From the NCBI RefSeq assembly GCF_958295425.1, contig NC_081144.1:4699739-4763738 (forward strand): 64,000 nt of DNA, read 5' to 3'. A program made the translations under genes and the position numbers. This document shows, in pieces, positions 11,301 to 24,560 of the stretch. The notes beneath the pieces are model-generated. The model saw nothing but the letters and a program-made list of their open reading frames with translations, did not search any database and was not told the DNA's origin. The DNA is from Solea solea. Taxonomy: Eukaryota; Chordata; Actinopteri; Pleuronectiformes; Soleidae. Position 1 is the first letter of the stretch; the number at the start of each line of letters is the position of its first letter.

Positions 11301-14300
11301 ACTATGCCTACATATTTATTTCAGCTATAGTCTATTTTGCTCCCTTTGTCTTTAATAAGTTATATACAACAACAATAATAATAGTGAACATTTATTATAG
11401 CACTTAAAATACTAAAAACAATAAAAAGCTGATTGAAATTATTTAGATAGTTAAGAAAATATATTTAAAAATTTAAAAGGGCAACACACAGGATAGAGAT
11501 TTGCATTATAATTTGCAATATTCTCATGTATAAACCAAACCTGAGCGGCTGGGACTTCATGGTTTGTGTATTTAATTAAGCATAATGTCACCAACATCCA
11601 CAACTTATCTGTTTCTGACCAAACCTGTTCTGGAGAGATTAATCAGCAAAGACAAACATCCCAACTGTCTTGAAGCGCAGAGCGTTAGTTTTAGAAAATG
11701 TGGGGGGTTTTAGAGGCTGCATCACACATCTGAGACATGCTAACATCCCACAAACATTACACATGCTCCACTCTCCTCGTATGATCAGGGGGGTTTTTCA
11801 GGTTCTTCAGGAATCCAGGATTTGTTCAAACATTCTCCTCTTTTCCCGCCTGCTGGCAGGTCAGCAGCTCCACTTAGTTTGTTAATACTTCAAATACATG
11901 ATGGTGAAGTCAAACTTGTTTTTATATGAACTGTCAAACATGTTTCAAAGGGTAAGAAATCTATTTATAACATTTTTAACCTTTAAACAATGAAGTGAAA
12001 CTGATGAGGTGCTCTTAAGTCCATCCTGAGGACAGATTGCACTCATGCAGCTCAGGAATAATCGGGACATGTGGACCTGCACATATTCTACACATGATCA
12101 GATCACCCAGATTGGATGTCTGAACGTGGAGTGAGAATTGGGACTTGAGTGTGTACATACAGTAAAGCCCAGTGAGAGTTACAGATGGTACTTAGAGAAT
12201 TTGAAAGAATGACAGATATTAACATTACATATATTACACCAGTGGTGGTTATTAGTCTTTGAAACAGGGGAAGTTATTCATACATGAATTCTGCAAACAA
12301 ACAATAAGAACAAGGAAACACAATAATAATATAAAACTGAAACACTATAATAGTGTTTTTTTTATTTACAGCTTATATGTACAAATAAAAATGGTCTATA
12401 TTGTTGAGCAAATAACGCACAAAGGCCAGCTGTCTATTATACTATATATACTATACTATACTAAAGGCCGACAGACTTTCCTCGCAAAATCCACACAGGA
12501 CTGAGGCAGAAAAGACTGCAACTGTCCAATCAAAAACTGGCTCCGCCTTTCACACAGTTCCTCCAATCATCATGCAGAAGCCCAGCGTCCTCGTCCCGCC
12601 CACTGCTCCATCGACTCCCAGAGAAGCTGAGCTTCTCTTGCTGTCATAGAGCAATCGCCACTGCATTACGCGTTACGTAACTATACATTACACTACATTA
12701 ATGTACGGTAGGAAGAGTAGGATGCTTGGAAACCTTCTCCTACCATGCAATGAACAAAAAATAAAAGCAACTAAATGGTTTCCATTTCGTTTGTTTTTGC
12801 TGCACTAAAACCCAACAGCTGCCTGGAAGCAAAAGAAAATCAATCTGCAAATCAATAAATAAATAAATGTACAAATCTGAGGTTGGCTCTGTTAAAACAC
12901 ACAAAACCACTGGTATGCTTCATCATCCGACCGCACTGTCTCTGCTCTCAGAGTTAACGTTCTCGGCGTAGCACCAGCACACCATGCCTCAGACGTTTCT
13001 CTTCACACCAGACAGTGACAGCAGCTCCTCTCACTTGCTGTTTCATTTACAGCTCACGAGCTGAGATACTATCGCGTGTAGGTGTGACTGACAAAACAAC
13101 AACTGACTGTGTGTCCCTTTTTTGTCCTGGACGAACGCTGAGACGCAGCTCCCCAAGCATGCAGACCATGGGAGATGGCAGCGCTTGGTATTTTTGTTAT
13201 TGTGTGTTAGAGAGTAGCAGGGGAATAGGAGAGGGAGAGAATAAGACGAGTGAAAGGGGATGGGACTGTTGAGACTAAGAAAAGAAAGAACACAGTGTCT
13301 TGTCTCCTCATTGTCCTTGCAAAGAAAGGAAATTTGTATTTAGATATAAGTTTGAACAAAAGAATGGGGGCTGATGATGAAGTCATGGCAGAGAGGAGTG
13401 AATCACTGGAGGAATGTAGAAATGAAGTCAGAGGAGGAGAGGAGAGGAAGTTTCTCCTCTCTTACTCAGCCTCAGCTGATTCCCAGTTGAACTCTGGGGG
13501 CAGCGACGCCACAGATGTTTGTGAGCTGTATAAGTGTGCATCATCATTATACATGCCAGTGTTTCCAGCCATGTGTGTGAATGCTGAGGGAATAACAGTC
13601 GGCGCATGATCACCTTGAATACATGTGAGACAAAGAGAGGAAGAGGCTCGGCTCCGTCTTTGTCCGTCCATCTCTTTCCGGTGTGTGCACTGTGAAAATG
13701 TCCTCACTGCATCTCTCTCTCTGTGTCTGTCTGCAGGTCTCTCTGTTGGAGTTCAGCAAGTCCATCCTACGTGGGCTCAGAGGCAATATGGGTAAGACGG
13801 AGAAGAATCAATACCTCTATTTCCACCGCTCTCCTTCACCTGCTTCCACCTCCTCAACACAATACCTTTCACTCCTCCGTCCTTGACATCTGCGAGCCCT
13901 CACTCCTCTTCTCCACTTGGGGTTGCGTTGATTAGTGGCACCGATCATCGTCACAGCACAAACACACGTCCTTGATCTGTGTCTGTACATATGGATTTGT
14001 CTCCTGTTGTCTCTCTGACTTTCTGCTCCATTAATCACAGGAGAAACTCAGCTGTGAGTGTCACTCACACAGACCATTGCTTTGACATCATGTGTCCGAT
14101 GATCTGATCTATGGTTGTGTGATTTTGCTCTCTGGGTGGCTTAGGGCAGTGGTTCCTACAGAAGAGTATTAGGGCCATATGTAAAAAGAAAAAATAAACT
14201 TTGAAAGAAAGAAAAAATAAAATTAAACAGCATGAATTCTAAAGTCAGAATTCTGACTTTTTTTTTTTCCTTTTTAAGGAGATTAAAGTCAGAATTCTGA

Positions 14301-17300
14301 GATTAAAGTCAGAAAAATTTTATTCTGAGAAACAAATCAGAATTCTTAATCTCAGAATTCTGACTTTAATCTCAGAATTCAGACTTTTTTTTCTCAGAAT
14401 TCAGATTTTAATCTGAGAATTCTGACTTTAACCTCAGAATTCATGCTGTTTTATTTATTTTAGTTTTTTACATGTGGCCCTAATACTCTTCCGTAGTTCC
14501 CACAGTCACAGTGCAACACTAAATAAATCTTAATCACGACCGCTTAGAAAAATACTTGATTGTTGAGTCCCATCCCGAGATAATTGTCCATTTTGGGACA
14601 GAGGCTCTCTGTCCTCAACCCTCCCGTCAAATTAGCACTAATAGACAAGTGCGTCATACACGACAGACAACCAGAGCCTTTCTCTCCATCTCTGAATCAT
14701 CATGATGCTTGCTTTACTTTTGTAGGTTGCTTTGCAGCATAAGCAGATTTTTTTTTTTTAAACCCTTAAAAAAAGTTTGGAAATGTTATTTCGGTCAATT
14801 ATTTCTCTCCTTGGTGGTGTATTATACATCCTTGAATAAACCTGATTAGTCACCATTACAGCGAGGTGTAACTTGAAAGGGTTTGTGCTTCTGTGGAATG
14901 ACACAGCTAAATGTGTGGGTAGTGAACACATACTGGGCATTTTTAGACTTTATTTATTTAACACTGTCAGAGACCTCAGTAAACCACATTCTGTACTGAT
15001 CCTGACGCTCTGAGGGAGAGTCGTCATCCTGGAGGATGGAGTTAGGGCCAAGGTTATAAAAGTTTTGGATTTTTTATTAGTCTTAGTTTTTATTTAGTTT
15101 TGACTTTTGTTTTTCAATTTAAATGTTTACATTTTTAGAGCGGGTTTGCTAGTTTTGATTAGATTTTATTTTTTGTAAATGCTTATGCGAAATGTGCTTT
15201 ACACTGCTGTTGGATGCAGTTATTGTGCCCGGGAAAAATCAAATAGCCACAGACTAAAGACACACATGAACAAAACAACATAAATAACAATAAATACCCT
15301 CATGACACACGGCATGGCTTGTGAGCCAGGAGTCTCAGGAAGCTCAACCTGAGGAAAAAACCCAATAAACCCAATAAAAGACTAGAGCTTTAATTCACTT
15401 AGATGAACCAAATCAACCCAATGAACTACATAACAATTGTGATGTTTCACTTGCATAGCCTTTAATCCCTCATTGTAAACAAAAACAAATTGAAAACATT
15501 TGATTATTTGCCGGATTTGTCCACAGATATTTAATCCGTTGTCTCAGTGATAAAGGACGCTGCACACGTCACCTGCTCCTAATGTACTGTGGCGCTGAAA
15601 AACAGCAGCTGCTGGTAGTTTGTCAGGAAGTTGTTCTGCTTGGAAACTCCCTGTAATTCACATGTGAAGGGCGTTCTGCTTCCTCACCCAGTCTCCCTGA
15701 GTTTCACTGTCAACTCCAAAAAAAAAAGCCTGAGAGGGTGACTCACGCTCAGGTGTGTCACAGGCTGCACAGACGCTGCACAGACGCTGCACAGAGGCTG
15801 CACAGAGGCTGCAGGTAAAACCCAGCAGCTTCTTGTTGTGTAAGTTGAGCGTGACTGATACTTCTCTGAAAACACTGACTCATGTTTGACTCAGATCTGC
15901 GTCGCATCGCGTCGTTGCTCAGGTGATGATTGATGAGGATGTTGTCAGTCAGTGTCACGGCTGCGTGTTATTCATTATGTGGTCGTGCTGCTTCCACTTC
16001 CACAGGCCTGGACCTTGTGTGTTTTTTTTACGTTTTCAGCTTCAGACAGGATGAACACTCGTGGTTTGGGGGAAATAAAAGATCTCTTCAATGTGACGCT
16101 CCGCACGACGGCAAGTTCTGGTCCTGCGGCGGCGGAGAAGTCCATTAAAACCCTCAAACTGTTCTGAGTGCTATTAATATTGCAGTCCTCAATTTCTGAA
16201 TGAGGGATGAGGGAATTGAGGCTGACCCAGATGAGTCTATGAATGAGTGATGATGGGCTGATTGAAAGTCTCCCGCAGTCGAAACAGAGGGACTCTCTTT
16301 TAATCTGTGCTTCCTGGAGGAATCGCAGTGTTAACACCTCAGTACAGACTGAAGCAAAAGAGGCAGCACATCACCTCCTGACATACAAACACACACAAGC
16401 ATTATCTCTTATTTAAAGATATACGCATCCAGACGATTCATCCATCCATTGAAGGAAGGCCAATCTCAGCTGACATAGGTCGATAGGCGGGGTCACACCC
16501 TGGACAGTTCGCCAGTCCATCACACGGACACAACAACTGTCCACTCTCACACTCGCTGTCAATTTAGAGGAGGGTTCTGCAACCTTTAGTATGAAAAGAG
16601 CCGTTTTTGTCTTCCCTTCTCCACCCTAGCAAAATGAATCTGGAGCCACAAAACCCATTTGAACTATAAAATTAAGATAAGATGAAATTTAAGTACTACA
16701 AAAAGAAAACTGTTCACCTTCCATTGCTTTTCATAGCCAACCTTTTTAAAGTGGAGAAAGAAAAGCTATTTTGAAATCAAACCCATAATTATGCAGACCT
16801 AGAAATTAATGAAATTAAAAGTAACCCACTTAAGAAATAAAGACGGCAATATTTGGATTGTATGCTTGAGAAAACCTGTCTGACATAAACAGTGAATATG
16901 TGGATCCAAAGATGGTCCACATGGTTTCCCATATTTCTAACACAGGATTTGTAGAGCCACAGGTTGATTTACAGTGTCCAATTAGTCTAATCCCCATATT
17001 GCATGTTTTTAGACTGTGGTAAGAAACCAGAGAAAACTAATTTTAGTATGAATGAAACCTACATGTGCGTAGTGTAATAACTCACATCCTCATTTCAAAT
17101 GTTGTTTCTCACACGCAGGGGCAACACATTTACATTGTTTTGAATGAACTGATAGAGAACATAAAACAGAGAGAAGCAGCAAATACATTATCATATTTGA
17201 GAAGCTGAACTGGGAATTCACTGCGTCTTCGATCAATAATTCTTAACCTTTCAGTATAATGTGCTGCACATGCCCGTCGGTGGAATGATTGTTACTACAG

Positions 17301-20300
17301 CAGCAATAGCTATATAGAAACCTAAAGACTGACATGGGAGATCCTGTCAGGAATGACACAAATGTGTCTTGATCTAAAGAGAGGAGCTCAGGACAGAGGG
17401 ACGTGATCCCAAATTAAACTCAGCACTCACTATATTTATAGTGATTCTGCAGCTTATTATTTTTAACATTTTTAATCAAAAATATTAACATTTTTGTCCA
17501 TTACCTGCTGAGCAAGTTAAAAAAAATAAATAAATAAGTTGTATTAAGTTTAATTTACTCATTACTGTTCACTAGTGTTGTAGTCAAGACCACCTAAACC
17601 GAGACCAAGTCGAGACCAAGACCACAGTGTATCAGACCAAGACAAGACCAAGACTTTGAGGGGTCGAGACCGAGACAAGACCAAGACCGAGGCAGTAAAA
17701 GTTGGACGTGGTCCCAGTTGCTCCGTTAGAGTCGCTTTGCAGAATTTACATGTTGCGCTGTGTTTTCTTTTGGAGGTATTTATGCAGAAAAAGTCTTTGT
17801 GGTTCAGGTAACCACATTTTATTATAGATGAGTTGGCTGACATCTTCTCTCGGCCTCTTCTCCTGTCACTCACATTCACTTTTGTGGGGGGCGTGTGAAA
17901 GGGGGTGGGAGGGGTGACAGCCGTTAACGGTGACAAAAATTTCAAATGATAAATGAGTCAAGTTATTGGTTGTACCTGAAGCAATACGATGCTTTGTCCG
18001 AGACCGAGACAAGACCGAGTGAAAATGCAGACCGATCTCGAGTACTACAACACTACTGTTCACCTCTGTTTGTCTGCTGATTTCCTCGTCAGGAAACCAA
18101 AACCAACTAAATCAGCTGGTGAAGTGTCTGTAAACCCTGGTTCAGTTTCATGTTTTTATTTGACCGTGTACTCATGGAGAAACAGTTGCAGAAGAAGAAG
18201 AAGTGATACTAGCAAATGAAACCTCTGGAGATGTCAGTGGAGCACAGCTGCAGGAGGTGTTGGACTTTGTTGAATCAGTGGTAGACGCACATTTACACAA
18301 CAGGAAACTCCGACTTCTGTCACCATTGATCTTCTGAAGTCATTCTGGTAAATATGTGAGATGTTCTGTGTACGCTACGTTAACCTGAGGTTAAGAGTAC
18401 AACATGAACCTACGGCGTGTCAAATCCTTTACACTCTCCATTTTAAGTTCATGTGAAGATGTAAGGGCCACACATGTCCAGATCTGACAAGGTCACGTGT
18501 GTGTTTAAGTGTGGATGAAGTCGGTTTCAAACAGCAGAGAGTAAGAACATTTTCCCAGGGACAGAGACAGTGTCCCTGTCCTTGACAGTATCCTCCTCTT
18601 GCCTGAACACAGGAATACCCAATGTTTTCCAGAATGCATGTCTGAAAACATATTTGATTAGAAGTTGACACCAACTCAAGCTGACAAGCTACATTTGCCT
18701 TGTAAGAAAACCGTCACACAAAGTGTCTGCAGGCAAAAACAAAGACTGAAACTGTCTGAAGATATGAAATGAAGTGCATGGACAAACAGAGCCTTACCAG
18801 AAGATCAACATATGACCTATATTTAAAGTATAGGTGGAAATAGGCTACATAATGTGCTTATTATTATAATAACAATAATAATAATAATAATAATAAAATG
18901 ACTTAAAGGATACATAGAAATCCATTATAAAGTACAATTATACCCATGTTAACGCATTAGTTTTGCCTGAAACCAATAAAAACGCTTCTTCAAATTCTTC
19001 TTTCTCCAGCATCTAAAGTCAAGTGAAGTTGTGGTGAAGGTATTTCTCTGTGGCTCCCTCTGGGTTTTTTCCGAGTTTCACACATGGCGCTGCCTCTTTA
19101 AGTCGCACGGCAAACAACAAAGACAAACAGAGATCAAGTCAAACAAAGCTGAGCTGCTTTGGTAAATTTGTTTTAAGTTTAAAGACACGGGGAGGACACG
19201 CTGGTGCCAAGTGTAGCTGTGAGTTACAGCTCGGGCTGGCTGTGGGTCTGGGTCTGGGTGTGGGCCTGGGTGTGAGTCTGGGTCTGGGTTTCTTTGTGTA
19301 TTTATTCTTTGAGAAAACAGCGATATGTAGATGGAAGTGTGGTGTGAGGTAGTTTCAGGTTGAGGAGCAGCAGTGAGGGCAACTTCCTGTTGAAGCAGTG
19401 GATCAGAGGGGGGGTGTGTGGGTGATGTGGCTGCAGGGGCACAAACACACACACTATCAGCACACCTGTGGTCTTGTGTTGATGTTGTTTTTCAGTGATA
19501 GATGTAAAGCCAGTGGTAAATGTGACCCTGGTGCTTTTATGTCGGTGTGGAAAATTGTCAGTGAATCATAAAATGGCCTCTGTACAACATTCACACCCTG
19601 GAAACTACAACTCCCTGTCTCACTCTTCCACTGCTTTGTCTTTGTCTGACTTTACTCCTCCTCCTCTGAATGATCTGTCTGTCTGCCGAGGGGTTTTTGG
19701 TTGTCGGTGAGTCCTCAGGTGTGTTTTTCTTTTGCCCAGGGACGCAATTAGGAGTGACACTTCTGTCGCACCAAAAGCCTAATTTAAGAAGAAAAAAAAA
19801 TCGTGTTCACAGATTGTCATTGCACACACACACACACACACACACACACAGCTGCCATTTTGTTCATTTCAAGTCAATTCAGTTTGACAGTAATAATGCA
19901 CTTTTGTTTAAGAGACGTTTAATGGCCCCAGGCAAAAGGCGCCTGGGGGCCCATCTTTAACCAAACAGAACCCCCGTCACTGCCAACACCCGCCCTGGAA
20001 CTCATGACAACAAACCTATATCTGGCGTTCATTGAAACTGCTTTATTGACTCCCCAACTGTTGTTAGCATGGAATTAACAACCAACCTGTTTTTCTTCTC
20101 CTGCTCCAAATGAAACCGTTTGCATATCAAATATGTTCAATTTGACTTTACTTTGTTTTTCTTTCTTTTTTTTGACTTCTTCAACAGTGAAGAGGAAGAG
20201 CACACACTCCGTGTAGTGTTCATTTCACTTAACTACTTAACTACTACTCCCTCCCTGCTTTTTGGGAGCCTTAAAATTACAAAATGACAACAATGAATGT

Positions 20301-21302
20301 ACATAAAAACACAGAAATATGACGAGAGCAAAGCGAGTGAAGTGGAGAAAACGAAGTAAAAGAAATGACCGGGTTCCTCTGACTTGTGAGACTTTGTTAA
20401 ACATACAAATGAAGTGCGATTTCTCTCTTTTAAAGGCGCCAACTTACATATCCATGATGTTGTGATGACACTATTCTGTCAGTTTATAAACTTCAAAGAC
20501 TTCTCAAGGAAAATAGTCCTGAGTTGAAGCTCTAACCAAGTTCAGCAAACAAAAATAATACTTGTCCTGTCTTATAATTTGTTATATTTTGTTTATTTGC
20601 ACACATTTATAACATACATACATGTATTTATATATGTATAGCTAAATTTGATCTGTGTATATATATTTATATATGTATATATAGTGCTTAACACATTTAT
20701 TAGACCACCACCCAAAGCCATAGCTGCCCTAAATTGACAGCAACTTTTTCATTTTTTATGTTTCTGTAATAGTTAATACACTAGTATGTTGAAACTCTTT
20801 AACCAAAGTTATATTTTCAATGCTGAAATACAATAATTACTGTTATCCATGAAGAAAAACAGGACAAACAAGTTAAAGCACATTATTATTTCTTGATTAA
20901 GACGTCAAATTATAGTTATTAAAATCTAGTTAGAGTGGTTGAATGTTCTACTTGATTAATTCCTGACTTCTCAGAGAAGAAGCCCAGTGAGCCGGCGTTA
21001 AATTTGGATATAAAAACGGTGAATTCTGTTTCTTATTTGCCAAATAAATAACTATAAGACTTTTAGTTTTAAAGATCTTTTCTCATTTTTCTGACAGGAG
21101 GTTGAATACATGTGTTCAGTATAATATAATATGAAGATATAATATTTTAGAAAGACACGACTGCCACAATAATACTCACTAAACTCTTTATATCATGCAG
21201 ATATAAGACATGTCCATTGCATTTCTTGCTCGCTGACAGAAGAAAGAAGAGCTGAGTGTCCTGCACTGATGTTGACCTTTGTGTCTCTCACCCTCCCTCC
21301 AG

Positions 21303-21340
<38 letters not shown>

Positions 21341-22865
21341 ATGTTTGTGGAGAGAGGACACTGGGTCATTGCTGTACGTCTCCACAATTGTGTGTTTGTC
21401 TCTTTGACTCACCCTCCTCACATCCCTCATGTGAACTATTAAAAGCGAGTCTGTCCTCGGGCATGGAGGATACGATGGCTGATCCCTCACCTCTTCATCT
21501 CTCCCTCCCACTCACTCCTCGCTCAAGGAGTCCTGACCTTGACCCCCGACCAAAAGAATGGATGTTTGAGAAAAAATACATCCTATTTTTCTTTTTTTTT
21601 CTTTTTCTTTTTCCTGCTGCCTGTGTGATTGTGATGAAGGACAGAGAGGAGGAGGAGGAGGAGGAGGAGGAGGAGGAGGAGGAAGCTGCTGGCTGTGAGG
21701 GAGTAAACCCACAGAGGGGAAGGATGGAGTGCAGAGTCAGTGGAGGTTATTCTGCTCTCATGGGTCTGTTAGTGAGCGAACACCCATGCAGCTGTGCCAA
21801 TTAGCCCTGCCATGCCTGAAATCTCCATTCACGTGTGCACACACACACACACACACACACACACTTATTCACAACAAGTATTATAATTTGCATGCATGTG
21901 TGTATGATTTTTCTGTGTGTGTGTTGCTGTCTTTTTTGGCATAAACGCTGACCTTGTCGGGACTAGTAGTCCTCATGGAGACCAAACCCTGGTTCTAAAG
22001 AGGCAGGGTTTGGTTTTTAAAGTTTAGGACTATTTGAATTGTGATCATTGATTGTTAAAGGTTAACCCTTAGTGCTCACGCGGCATGGATCTGTGCCACA
22101 GGTGCACCCATGGTCCTTTGCTGTCGGAGTAATACACAACTCCTTATATGGACATCCTGGGGGTGTGGGTGTGTTTATAGGTCACATATTCAGGCTTTAA
22201 AAAATGCGGTGGGTTTTTTCGTCCTCTTACGTGTTTTTGAGTCAAAGTAATGATTCATTTTATGTCTCGCATTTTTAGTACCAATAACTGTGAAGAAGTC
22301 ACAAATTAGACGAGCAAACAAGTATTTCCAAATTTCACAAATTCAGTCCGATCTTAAACATTTTGAGTACTTTTTGCTCAGGTGTGTTTTGCTCAGCTAT
22401 AGTTGGTAATTTTTTCTTTTTTCATCGTTGTTTTGAAAAAAAAGGATATAAGACTCTCTATATTACACATTCTTATAGCCTCTGTATCTAGTGTATGTTT
22501 GAACATAGTAATGGAATGGAGTTCTAAGGGTTATGGTTTGTTTAGGTCGTCCAAATGAATGGAGTGTTCGTGTGTGCGTGTATAAGTGCGTGTGTGTATA
22601 AGCATCACTGTGAGTGTTTGACAGCCAGCGATGATGCCAGGCATGAAGAGGAGAGAGGGCGAGGGGATACGATGCCGCTGTCACAGTGGATCTGTCAGGG
22701 CGATGCATGCAGCAGCAGCGGCTCACAGCCGTGGAAATGACACTGCACTCCTGCTCTGGCACAGACTAGTGGAGAGTAGAGGAGTGAGGAAGGAGGAATG
22801 TCATTAGCTTCAGATTTGTTTTGACTCTATGTCTCGTCAGTCTGCAGATTCAGCTTTGACAGGGA

Positions 22866-22917
<52 letters not shown>

Positions 22918-24195
22918 CCCTCACCAGACCCCCATGAAGACCCTCCAAACGTTGTGGGTTTTATTTTGTGAGAAAGTTTTCTGACAGGAGGAATATCTGC
23001 AGTTGTTTTTGTCCTTTGTCTTGCCCTTTAAGTGGGTCAAGGCGATGTTAGTTGTGTGCACAAGTCAGAAGTGGTTTTGAAGCCTTAGCTTTAGTATTTT
23101 GGCCAGAGTTTTTTGAAAATATAAGAAATAATGGCTGTTTCTCAAGATGCATACTTCTGTGTACTTTAGGAAAACTACAAAAATAACCGTCCGTACCCTT
23201 CCCTTGGGGCGCTACAGTAATAGTAGGAGGAGCTATACTGCTCAATGAAAATAATAAAAAACAGTTATATGCTTGAAGAAAATCTTGTTTTTATATCATT
23301 TTGATTTGTATTTATTTCTATTTTCAAAAGTTAACTATAGAGCCCACTGCTGCATCCCCCTGCATATCGTATGTCACTCACTGTAAATGACCATTAAATA
23401 TGAATTAGTTTAGCAATTAGGAAAATCAAAGGAGTGTTCTGCATTGGGTTAGAAAATATCAGTGGAAATCGGTTATTCAATAAAGCAATAGTGTGTTCAA
23501 AATTCACAATAATGGCTGTCCTTTCAATCTTAAGTCGTTAAAGGAGTCTGAGGAAGTTGTGAATTTTAAACTGTTAATGTTTGATGAAAACACAGAGATT
23601 AGAAAATCCAGCTTTCCAGTTAGTGAAGGTGAATAATTTAGCATTTGGTTGTTCCACTAAGATGTGAAGAAGATGTGAGTAAAAGGTTAAATAAGCAGGC
23701 TATATACGTTAACTGGTGTGTGTACTGGTGTGTGTGTGTGTGTGTGTGTGTGTTGTGTATACAGCAGATTGGGTGTGAACAGGCCTGGTGTCAGTGTTTG
23801 TTGTGTAAGCGGCACACCTGATCCCTGCCCTCGCTCTGTTTACAGATAAGCAGCAGCTTCAGCCTCTGCTCTGATCACCCGTTCAGACTCAGTGACGAGG
23901 TTACACTCAGGTTCATGCTTTTGTGTGCTTTCATCACAGCAGTGTGTTAAATACTGATTTTATTGAAGTGCAGGGGGGAAAACACCAGATATCCTGTGAT
24001 ATGATCACTACTGCTGCTGCTGATGATGATTCTGCTGCTGCTGCTGCTGCAGATGTAACAGAGACATTTCAGGTTAAGTGGGCAGCCTCAGGCAAGGGCA
24101 TGACTGCGTACAGGAGGACAGTAGATCCAGTTCTCTCATTAATGCTGCGGTGCCAGGCAACTACAAACTCATGCCGTACATCTGTTCTATCAGGT

Positions 24196-24232
<37 letters not shown>

Positions 24233-24516
24233 CACTATCACTGTCACTTTTCATTTTTTATTATTTATATATATATAAAAAAAAAATCTAGAGCGACTTC
24301 CATTTTGTGTGTCATTTTTAATTATACAGATTTTTATTTGGAGCAAAGTGTTTCTTTTTGGAGCATTTCACAGTCAGTGTGCTAATTAAACTTAAACACA
24401 AGGGAGACGATCTATTTAAAGGCAACACTTTCTGCTAATCCCTCTTATAGGAGAACGATGATACCTGGAGAGGACTTCTATAGTTTTTATAGGAGTATTT
24501 TTGTATTTTATACATA

Positions 24517-24560
<44 letters not shown>

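Larger units (their letters stand above)
10634..13736 (+). other. rbm38: rbm38 intron 2
   Basis: It contains a fish dispersed element at about 10838-11090 and a short-TIR DNA element at 12240-12666. The rest (11.1-12.2 and 12.7-13.7 kb) shows no recognisable feature beyond AT-rich sequence. Confidence 0.75.

Noticed and set aside
21256..21804. 182-codon open frame with Val-Cys and Glu runs
   Set aside because: Composed of GT and GAG microsatellites within rbm38 intron 3; no conserved domain or splice context.
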